Both the position numbers and the translations under genes were made by a program. A DNA stretch of 64,000 nucleotides, taken from the NCBI RefSeq assembly GCF_023856365.1, contig NC_064550.1:21825629-21889628 (forward strand). Reading direction: 5' to 3'. The stretch is from Brienomyrus brachyistius. Its lineage: Eukaryota; Chordata; Actinopteri; Osteoglossiformes; Mormyridae. The notes under the pieces were generated by a model. The model worked only from the letters and a program-made list of their open reading frames with translations, was not told where the DNA came from and searched no databases. How positions within the stretch are numbered: the stretch's first letter is position 1; the number at the start of each line of letters is the position of its first letter. Below, piece after piece: positions 1 to 10,800 of the stretch.

Positions 1-224
1 ACATAGTAAATATAGTCTGTCTCCATATCACGTTTAATTGGTTGATACAGAACGTTCAGATAAGCATTGTGAACAATGTAAAATACATAGACTTATATAT
101 TCATTATTACAATTATCGAGATACTTTGCTGCATATTTCTTTACCTTGTCATTTTAGCTTCAATCCAATTAACGTTGCTCGACGGATTTTTATTAAATTT
201 ATTTACGCCAAACCAGCAGGCGCC

Positions 225-456
225 GGCCAACGCCATTTAGTTGTGGAAGTCGAGCAGGCGCATGCGCAGGATGGGAGCCACGCCGTGACAGCGGCGGCGC
301 TGCACGCTGCCGCTCAGCCAACGCTACAGGAAAATAAAGTGCGTGGTCTGCTGCCGCTCAAAGAGGTAGCGGCACAGCACATGACAAGCCGGGGCGAGTG
401 TCAGGCTGTCCAGACGTTACCGGGCGGGCAGAAATAAGAACTCGAGGAAGCCTTAG
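225..456 (+). promoter_or_regulatory. phf20: Candidate CpG-rich promoter and non-coding first exon of phf20
   Basis: This stretch is much richer in GC and CpG than its surroundings (several GCGGC and CGCCG motifs around 215-430). It ends in a strong splice donor, TTAG|GTAAGA, with the exon side ending at 456. The first coding exon of phf20 follows an acceptor ending at 3264, so a spliced non-coding 5' exon here would fit. No TATA box is evident. The transcription start is not determined, and the link to phf20 is inferred from position and strand only. Confidence 0.4.
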
Positions 457-1773
457 GTAAGAGAATCATTTATTGTGATGTGTCGCACAGGCCATCTGCT
501 GGAGCCGTTCTGATTTTCGGTTTGAATACGAACCATAATTGTTTATGTTGGCGATGATGTGGGTGACAAGTGAAAGTTGCCAGCATGATATTTCACGACT
601 GATGCTGTTGAAGTTTGGAGGAAATTTAAACCGCACTGGGTTTGAATGCGGTTATGCTTTGGTGTAAAATTGCGTTTTTAATCATTCGTGTCGCGTCTGT
701 TGAGAAAGAACCGCTGATGTTCTTTCTAGAGGGTTCGTCGAGTTTTATGGGAAGTTGGATCATTCTCAGCTCATGCCGTAAATATGGTAAGTGAAATGTA
801 ACCAAGAGCAGGCCGAGATGAGGCCCCTGCTAAGTTGTGGTCTGATTGGCAGTCATCCCAGCCAATGAAATGTTTAGAATTTGGAGCCGTCAGTGGCGTG
901 AGCCAATGAGCTTTCCAGAAATCGGCAAAGCAGTAGCGATGTAGGGGAGATGTGCAATAATTAAACCTGCTACTAAACGAGCGCTCATCGCATTTGTCGT
1001 CAGGTTTCAAACATTAAAATTAACTTTCTTCATGAGCTCTGACCTGCATAAAGTTAAATTTAAGGCGTGCCGATCTGCTGGATGCCAGGTTCGGTCCTGT
1101 AAATACCACATGCACGTTTCTGCGCGAGCGTGTCCGCAAAGGTAGCCTACGCCGGGTTATGGACAGAAGTCAAAAGAAGGTTAGGAGGGTGGCTTTTTAG
1201 GCCAGTGCTTATAAACTGCAGGGGAGTCCATAAAATGTCTTTCTTTTTTTTTTTTTTTGACGCGTTGCCTTTGCTCATACTTGGACTGGTCGTGCGCGTC
1301 CCCGTGCGCGTTCGCGACGGCCACATTGTAAACAGCGCGGAAAAGTCCCGCGCTGCGCGCCATCCTCGGCGGCTGTTTGTGAAGCGACGCTGTCGGTCGC
1401 ATGTTCTCAGGATCACGGCGAAAATGATTCTCTCAGGTCACGGCTAAGCGACGGACAAACGCATGCATTTTTACTGAGATTAAGTGATCTGTATAGTATG
1501 CCTTCGGCAGTTTTATTATGATTTCATCATGGCGTACGTAAACTATATCGAGGATAAATATTTTGTTCCCTTACAAGAAGTTAATGTCATTAAGTATTGG
1601 TAATTAAAAGGATTATTATTTGTTGTCGTCGTCATTGTTATTTAACTTGTTAATCCGAAATGCCGCCTGCTGGTTTCGGTCCGTGCGCCGCTAGGTGCGC
1701 AGTTCGGGACAGTTTGCTATCACACCTGTACAATTCTGCCTTTTAATAATCGCGAATTATGAAATAAAGAAAC

Positions 1774-1849
<76 letters not shown>

Positions 1850-3264
1850 GACAGCCGTGTGTTTACATTCGTTCCTTGAAATTACATTGAAAACCACATT
1901 TTGTTTCACTATGACGGCAGACACAGAATCAGATTTCTCAGATTGTTTTCCCAGTAGATTCAGTTTGTCTTGCTGCACCCCCCCCCCCACCCCGTCCCAC
2001 TCGCGAGTTTCGAAGCATATAAATAGAGATATTGGTGGACAAAAATACCAGTCTCTATAACAGGCATTTATGACTCTTCTTGGTACCTTTTATGAAATAT
2101 TATTAAATTGTGTCACCTTTCAGCCCGGGGGGTTCTAGCTATTGAAAAGACCTGAGGCTTGACTTTGTTTATTTTTTTTCTTTTTTGATGGAAGACTGGC
2201 ATCGGGGCTCGGCTTAGAATACCAGGCGCTATAGCCCGAGTGATCGGACGGATGTAACGATGCCCATGTTTCAGCTTAGGACGGGCCGTGGATGGTCGAT
2301 CTGCGCGGTCGGGCCACTGAAGCACGCCGATATTCTCTCTCTCCCTTCCTCCTTCTCTGTGGAGTCTTGCAGTTGCTGACTTCTGCTTGCGACGGTCAGC
2401 GTTGGAAAGGTTCCTAAAAAATCTCGACCGATCTTCCTGCTGCTTCTTGACAGACAAACGTGATATGATCGTTCGCACGTTACTCATTTCCTGCTCTGAG
2501 CCTCCTGCCCTCTCCGAAGAAGTGCAGGCTAGGGTCTTGGGGGGGGGGGGGGGGGGTTGAATTGTCAGGCTCTGACCTCAGACTGCAGACTTGCTGTTCT
2601 GCCTGGACTCCGTGTGGTCCTGTGGTACTGGTTCCTTTTTGTTCATTCTGTGCCCCTTAGAGGCTGTGAAAAACCTGCCTGACATGTTCTGCCCAGTCAG
2701 AGCCCTGCAGGTTCTCGCCATCCACGTAATTGCTGCCCTGAGCTGATGGCGTTGCAGTGGTTTGCGGTCAGTTGGTGTCGCCTCTGTGGATTGGCAGGGA
2801 CTTGAACCTTCCCATGTGTTCGGACGTCCAGTTCTGGGTGTTCCTCCACGTTCTAAACCTATTATTCCACTTTTCTTCATTCGTTGTTAACAGTGATGGT
2901 CTGTTGGAAACAGCTGGGTTTTGTTAAAGTTTAAAATTTCTGATAACAGGCTCTTTGGTTGGATTTTGTCGCCATGGAAATATCTGAGCTGCTCCTATTT
3001 TGCTTGTGTCTATGCTCAGACTGCAGCAGTGTTGGTTAACGCTGCCCTAATTTCTGGCAGTTTGATGTGGAATGGCTCATGCCGTAAGTCCTAATTAGTT
3101 GTTAGAACTCATCCCGATTTCATGCTGATTAATTATTCCATGGCTTTCTCTCCCCCCCCCCCCCCCCCCCCAGAGTTCAACGGCTGTGAAGTCTTAGGAT
3201 GATGATGATTGAGTGTCTTTTAAAGGTTGTAGTGATGCTGACGTCTTCCATCTTTGCCTGCTAG
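457..3264 (+). other. Upstream region / probable first intron of phf20
   Basis: No conserved coding sequence was recognised here on either strand. It contains a TA repeat (about 1777-1847), a C run near 1978-1988, a G run at 2539-2556 and a C run at 3152-3171. A second GC-rich patch lies at about 1285-1410. Open frames exist, including a 124-codon one on the minus strand at 2113-2487, but none resembles a known family or has splice support. Confidence 0.5.
1777..1847. repeat. (TA)n microsatellite
   Basis: About 70 bases of uninterrupted alternating TA, seen directly. It lies in the probable first intron of phf20. Confidence 0.97.
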
Positions 3265-3291
3265 GTGCCCCCCACCTCCCACGTGTTCACG

Positions 3292-4802
3292 ATGACCAGG
3301 ACCCCCCCCAACAGAAGGGGCATCAAATTTGAAGTTGGAGCTCCACTAGAAGCTCGAGACAACTTGAAGAACTGGTCAGTAACTTCCAGAATGTTCATAA
3401 CTTGTATTCAGTTCGTTCAGTGTCCCCCCCCCCCAGCCTGCCCCTAACCCCCATCTGCTGTGGTGGTTTTTATCAGGGGCGATTTTAATCTCACCGCTTG
3501 GTGGTTCATTTGCTCTGTGTCTGTTTTAGCTGGTTGTTAGTGCCTGGTGCTATGATGGCCCCCTCCCACTGTCTCTTCTGGTGGGGTCTAACTGCCCCCC
3601 CCTCCCGTTTTGCCCACCAGGTACGTGGCCAGCATTGAGAAGATTGACCATGATGAGGAGCGGGTGCTGATTCACTACCGGCAGTGGAGCCATCGCTATG
3701 ACGAGTGGTTTGACTGGAGCAGCCCGTACCTGCGGCCGGTGGAGAGGATCCAGCTGCGGAAGGAGGGCCTGAGGGAGAACAGCGGAGGATCGGTGAGGGA
3801 GTCCGGCCGGCCCGGTTGGTGGCACTATGTCACCATAGCAACGACCTTTACTGTCACCTGACCTTTACTTCATGATTTACTGGATGAGGACTTTCTGACT
3901 GTCTGTTTAGCAGATGAGCCAGTTTGGGACTAAAAAAAACATTTGAGGTTCCCTGCTAACTTGTGGTCGTTTGGTTTACAGGACGCAGATCAGCCAAAGT
4001 AGGCTGAAGATGCATGTTTTATTTTCTTGATAACAAAAATTGTTGTGTTTCGAAAGACTTTAGGCTTCGTATTTGGTGCATTTAGCCAGAGCCAGTTAAG
4101 AGCCCAGTTTGACTAAAAGCACCTTATAAGCTAGGTGCTGGGAACATGGGGAAAGGCACTAGGAATGAGGCCATAAGCGACGACGGCACCAAATGGCATC
4201 GTCATGCACACACAGTGAGTGACACGCCACCTTAGAAATAGTTTGTTTATGAATCACATCCTTCTGTCGTCCTGATTGCTCTGATAGACAAAATATGACT
4301 AAAGACAGCAGAATATACAGTGCAAAGCACTAGCTAAAAATATTACAGGAGTCAAATAGTTTGTTTGTTCGCTGTTTTATTTACAATTTTAGTTATTTCT
4401 CATGTCACATTCTATAGAGAGCTGTCAGGAAAACTCTTCTCATTGCCTGCATCTACCGTTCTTTGCTGTACTGTTCTGCATTTGATAAATAAACATTGAT
4501 TTCATTTGGAATGTGTATGTCCAACAAAGTCTTATGTTCTGTTCTGGTTATGTTTAGTGCTTTTTGTTTTACTTTGACGTTCGAGCGGAACTGTAAACAG
4601 ACATGAATCTCATGCTGACGTCGTTAACCGTTGTTCCCCCCCCCCCCCCCCTCCCCCCGCTCGTGTTTCGTGTCGATGCGAAACTCGGCCTGCCCCTGTC
4701 TCCACAGCGCTTTCACATGAATGATAAGGTCCTTGCCAGCTGGTCAGACTGCCGCTTCTATCCAGCCAGGGTCTTGTCTGTTAACAAGGATGGTAGGTAC
4801 TC

Positions 4803-4852
<50 letters not shown>

Positions 4853-7800
4853 TATTATTATTATTAAGTAATAATATCAACCAAGTGTGGGATCATGGGT
4901 CACTGTGTGGCTCAGCGTGTTAGGACTCTTTGACCGTGTTTAGAAGGTCGTTGGTTCAAATCCCAGGCTCAGTTGACTGAATTTTCTGTTTTGACTATGA
5001 GCAAGGCCCCGCAGTTGCCCCAGGGACTGTCTGACTTTGCCTTTGCATTCTATGTCACTTTTGCATAGAAGCTTACGCTAAAATAGAATATAAAATGTCC
5101 GGGCAGTTGTGAGTTCAAATCCCATGGCTGAGAGTGCAGTTATATTACTGCTGGGCCTTTGAGCAGGGCCCTTAATCCCAGCTGCACCTGGGATGCTGGC
5201 TGACCCTGCTGGTTGTGCTGCTTTGGACAGAAGCACGTGCTAAATAAATATATGCCAGTGAAAATGTGAGAAAGCCGTCCAGGATCTGGATGGAAGCAGA
5301 ACCGCGAGATGATTTCTTGGAATATCACTAGGGCACTGTAGTATCTGGTATTGAATGTCCTTTCACAAGAACAGAGCTTCTGGGAATGTCATGAATGTTA
5401 ATGTGGGATAATTTTAAACGAATCTAGCTTGTGCCTGTGTTGGTTATACTGGATAAGTCGCTCGATTCACTTCTTTTTGTTTTGTCCTTTTCAGCTTCCT
5501 ATACTGTGAGGTTCTTCGACGGAGTTGTCCAGACCGTGAAGGAGATCCACGTGAAGCCTTTCCACCGAGATGTGAGACCACTTTATCCATCTCAGGCTGA
5601 CTGTCTGCTTTGCAAGAATTGCTTCTATTTAACAGCATTAGCTTTATCTATGGGCAGGTCCTTCTTTATCATCTTGTCAAAGGTGCTTCAGCCCTGACTG
5701 CTTTTGTTGGGGATTATGATGTAGTTACTGTGTATGTGCCAGTTTGTATTTGCTCTGTGTAGTTAAGGGATGCATAGTGAACAAGATGCATGCTGGGAGA
5801 ACCACTACAGGTCCATCCAGGACAAACTGGAATCTTACCAGCCTCTTACCCAGGGCCCTTTTATGTTACTTGTTACTATAAAGCGGTTCTTCCCATCAGG
5901 GCCCGCAGACAGTTAATGTTTTTGCTCCCACCTACTGGGAGCTGGGAGGGAGCAAAAATGTGGACCAACTGGGGGTCCCCAAGGACTGGGTTGGGAAGTA
6001 ATGCAATAAAGGATTACAGTGACTCGGTGGGTAGCACTGCAGCCTCTCGCCTACAGATTCGCGGGTTTGAACCCCCCACTCTGCTCTGAATTTATATGTA
6101 GAACTTTGTGTCCTATGCTGCCTGGTGTAGAGTCCCGGATAGGCGGATGGACGGACAGATGAATGAAAAGATGACGGTCGTTCTTGTCAGTTGGCTTCTC
6201 TCTTTATATTGAGCTGTACTGAATGGACCAGAACACTCTGTAACATGCTTGGCGAATAGCTTCATTCCTGATTTTATTCCTCTCCTTGTCTGCCACAGAG
6301 AAAAGGAGGGAAATCAAAATCGGAGGAGAAACGTAAAGACAAATCTCAGTTCAGAAAGAAGCAGCATGAGAGGAACGGGAGGTCCCCTGGAGGAGAACGA
6401 GACTCCACGGAGAACGGGAATGTCAAGAGCAGAAGGGCCCAAGGGAGCATCCTGGACCGGGCCGCCAATGGAGAGGGGGAGGCAGGGGCAGGCAAAAAGA
6501 GAGGGATGGAGGAGGAGGAGCCCGCAAAGGTGGAAGATCTGGGGGTCGAGACGGGAAAGCAGACCAGCGGGGCCTTCAGTGGGAAAAATGACGGAGGGGT
6601 GGTGCCGGCCAGGGAGGGGGGTCGACGGGTTCTGAGGGAGCTGCCCGGAAGGCCGGGGGCCGGGGAGGTCAACAGCGTGGAAGTGCAAGAGGAGGGCGAG
6701 CCGGGAGGCCAGTCTGCAGACGCCAGCCCCCTGCAGGAGCTCATGGAGGTCAAGGCGGAGGTGGAGATATCGGAACATCTGAAGGCCGGCCTGGAGGACG
6801 CTCCGTACCAGAACCGAGGCCGGCAAACCCGACCGGCAGAAGGTGGGTTTCTGCTGGAGCCCTCCAGCTGTCAGCTGATGATTATATTAAGCACTACACC
6901 AGAGCACAGCCCCCCCAATTGTATTATAATATTAACGACAATTAACCACAATAAAAACCCAAACGACAACAATGAATAATGTGTCAGTAATGCTATATTT
7001 TAGCAAATAGAATACAGTCAGTTCTCAATAACATAATCATCCCGTAAGCTCTTATGTAAGGTCATATTTTGCATAATTCAGATTTCTACCCTATTTCAAA
7101 TATACCGTTATTAACTACTAAAAAAGACAAATAAGAAAAAGTTTTCACCTTTTTGCGTTGGCGCTTTCATGAACGGAGTCTGCATTTTCGTAGGTCGGTT
7201 TTAAGTAGAGCGAGAGGCGTCGTGTACGCTTTCCGCGTTACGGGTTTTGCAGACTTCAGAGAGGCGGTGTGCACACTTCCTGATTATGGTTACTTGTTAT
7301 TCATGTTTTTTTTTGTTTTTTTTCCTTTCTGTAGCTTGTTCTGAACTTTTATGCGTCGCTATTGGCTGACCACGTTTTGTCTTCTCTCCCCAGGTGCAGC
7401 GCAAACCGCCCGTGAAGTTCTCGAGCTGAGGAAGAGGAAGATCTGCCTTGGACAGAGCCCACCTTCGAAGAGAAGCAAGCCAGACATCAGCACAGGTCTC
7501 CCGCCCTCGACGTCCCTCTCGTCCGAGATCCTCTGATATTCCTCCCCCCCCCCAAAGCCCCCAAGCAGAGCAGTGTTTCCCAACCCGGTTCTTAGTTCAC
7601 GTTTTTGCTTCCTCCCAGAACAGTCCACATAGGGAGCTGGGAGGGAGGAAAAATGTGAACTGTCTGTGGGTCCCTGGGGACCGGGATGCGAAACACTGGA
7701 GTGGACAGTAAATCCCGCTGAAGAGCAAAACACCCAAAGGGTCAGCGTGAGATAAACACAGCAGGGTATCATCACTTGTAAGGTGACACTGTGAACCGCA

Positions 7801-10800
7801 GAGTCCCTGGGGTTAGATCTCACTGACGTGTCATTAATTGTAAGATATTTTAGCCTGCTGCTGTCATTGATATAGGCCGCAGGTGGCTGGGGTTTATTCA
7901 AAGCCATTCCGTTTTTCACCTGCTGTGCACTGCTGTAGTGTCTTCTGCTATCTTGTTAAGTGCACATGTCACTGCCATAAATCATGGGAAGTCATGTGAC
8001 TGGTGTTAAACCAATGACAGTTCTTCTAGCTGGATCGGTTGACCCATGCGTCATATCCTGTTAGCTCTTCCAGAGGTAAATCTCAGAAAGCATCGGAGCG
8101 ATTTATAACTTTGTTCTGCGGTTCTCATATTTGCCTACCCTGTCCCCTTATTCAGCGAAGCCTGGTTCTGTGGAGTCCAAACCAGCAGAGTTGGACCCAC
8201 CCACAGCGACAGTGGCGGTGCCGAAAGTCAACAGGGAGACTCTGGACACGGAGGGACAGACAGAGACCCCCAAACCACCCACGGAGCTAGGACCTGATCC
8301 TCCTGTACAAGGTGTGATCCCAAGTCGGCACGTATGAACTGTTAGTTGGTTCTGTCGGCTTTGACAGTATCGGCCAACATTTGAGGTCTGAGAGGAGCAG
8401 CAGAGAAATGGGGGAGAGAGCTGGGGTATTTTGCGGTTGGGGAAACTCTGCTTGTGATCAGAAGGTTGTTGGTTCAAATCCCAGGGTCGCCAGAGCGATT
8501 TCATTTTTGGGCCCTCAATTGCTCCAGGAACTGGCTGGCCCTGCTTTCTCAGTCTTTTTTTTTTGGATGAAAGCTGAATTATTAAGTGTTTCCCACTTTG
8601 TCTGGAACTGGTGAAATAATCTGAGTTTTTGTGTTTCTTTGCAGCTCCGGTAGTGAGAAAAGCACAGCAGCCAAACCCCAATAAGTACAGCCGGGAGCCT
8701 TGTGAGTACACACCCTGCCCCTCTGCGTCACATGACACCGTTCACGTGACGCCAAGAACTGACCCGCCCATTCCTGCGTTTCCAGTGTACAGAGTGGTGA
8801 AGAACCAGCCGCCACCTGTGCTCTCCATCAACTTGGACCACAACCCCTTCAAGTGCCGAGCCCCCGGCTGCCACAAGTCCTTCCGCAAGGCCAAGCTACT
8901 GCACTACCATGTCAAGTACTACCACGAAGGGGACGAGGCAGCCGAGGCGGACCTCAGCCCCCCCCGGAGCGTGCAGACGAGGCAGGAGGCCGCGCTGGAC
9001 ACCCCCAGGACGCGGCGCACCACTTCCACTCATCTCAGTCAGTTTCTCCCTCTTTCCGCATAAACATAGAGATTTGATTCTAGAAGTGCTCTCTCTTACC
9101 CACATTCATTGTAGAAATTCTACAGTGTGATGGATAGATTTATATACTGTGGAACCCCAGGAAAGTCCAGAATCTTAATTCATCAAATGCTCAATCAGAT
9201 CATTCAATCAAATGTTTCATATTTTTACTGAATCCCTTTTTCAGAAAAGCCAAATAACCCAGTGAATTTCGCTTAGTTTAGTGGTTTTCTCATTTCATTA
9301 ATTTTTTTTTTTGTTAAGTAACTTGATTGTACTTCTTTGCATAGGTTCCTCCATGAACAGCACCCACAGGACTTTGTACCCGTCCCGAATGGGCAAGCTG
9401 AATGAGCGGAAGCGAACGTTGGCTCCCCCTGGTGGTGGGGCTGGGAACCGGCAGCGGCCCTCGCTGCAGAAGAGCAGGGAGAATCGCATGGAAAAGCCGA
9501 GGTGCAAGGTGCTCGAGAGGGAGCCGAACGTGGCCAGTGCAGGTTGAGCATTCTAACCCGTCTCAGGCGGCCGCCTTGGCCGTGCGCGGGGGGGCTCTTC
9601 TGCGGCCCCGTCGCTGTCATAAATCTGTATGGGTCGTGACCCCTGTACCTCCTTGTGCCTGGCAGTAGCGAGGGAGCGGGCGAAAGAAGCACGGATTAAA
9701 GACTTCCTGCGCATCAGGCTGAAGAAGAAGAAAAGGAAGAAGAGGAAAAGGTCTAAATCGGGTAGGGAGCCGTCCTGCTGTGCGCCGGGTGGAACTCGGA
9801 GGCCGTCAGATTGGAATCGGTGAAATCTGATTTCAAATGGAATGTTTCTGGAACGGGGCACGGAGATGGGAACGCGGACGGTGGTCGCCCACCTCCAGCA
9901 CTGAACTTCCCTGTGCTTCTTCCATTCGAGCTCTTTATTAACCTAGATTAGGCTGTTAATTGGCTGAATCAGATCAAGCCATCAAATCACACAATTGGGG
10001 GGGGGGGGCGAAAAATAATTGTAATGCTTGTCAGTAAATTTTAATACTCTTCATTAAAACGAGTACATCTTTCCATCTTTTAAACATTGTAAACGGGCCT
10101 GGAGCCCAATATCCCAGCAAGCGGCACAGTGCTGAGGCACACCCAGAAAGACATGTCAGGTCGTCATAGGGTACAGATCCCTATAGCTGTACCATAATGC
10201 GAGGGGTTCCCGACCTTTTGGTGACTGTGGACCAGCACACTTCATGCAGAAATACCGTGGACCGATTGATCGATGGGCCAGGTTTAGATTTATGTAGACG
10301 CCCAGGTCTAGATTTAAGCCACACCTGTCTGCATATCCCGGTAACTAGTTGCATTTCATTGTTGGGGTCGCGACACGTATGATGGCCGACTAATGAGCTC
10401 CACTCTTAACTCGGCTCGTACGTGACTGGAAGCAGGTACAGCTCCGAGTGAGCCTGGAGAGCACTGACTCGTGTCCTCCGTACACAGAGGAGGACAGTGG
10501 GAGTGACTGGTCCACGGACAGCCCCTTCTGGAGCCAGGAGGAGCTGCAGGAGCTGGATGCTGCCGCGGGCGTGACTGTGCCCGGCCTGGCCTCCGACGTC
10601 GTCCGCTGCATCTGCAAGGTGCAGGAGGAAAATGACTTCATGATCCAGGTCAGGGGCTTCTGCGGGTCACCTGACCACAGGAGGGGGGGTGGAGACAGGG
10701 TTACTGGGCTGTTTGTTTAAACCAGGATCTCAAACACCTTTGGTCGCCGATGTCGCCAAAATCGAATGTGAGGCTGGATGGGGAGGTGGGTGACATTAAA

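Noticed and set aside
2113..2487. 124-codon minus-strand frame
   Set aside because: No family resemblance, no splice signals, and it lies in the probable phf20 first intron.
3265..3291. Upstream in-frame ATG (MPPTSHVFT) for phf20
   Set aside because: Family N-termini begin at the MT(R/K)xPPNRRGI position. The upstream residues are not conserved and are probably 5' UTR.
4953..4963. Possible functional tRNA genes at the SINE B boxes
   Set aside because: B-box-like words occur, but no complete cloverleaf or intact A box with correct spacing was found. These are SINE heads.
6314..6826. 170-codon minus-strand frame opposite a phf20 exon
   Set aside because: It is the antisense shadow of the GC-rich linker exon at 6299-6842.
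7359..7919. 186-codon minus-strand frame
   Set aside because: It spans a phf20 exon, its intron and a MITE copy. There is no recognisable product.
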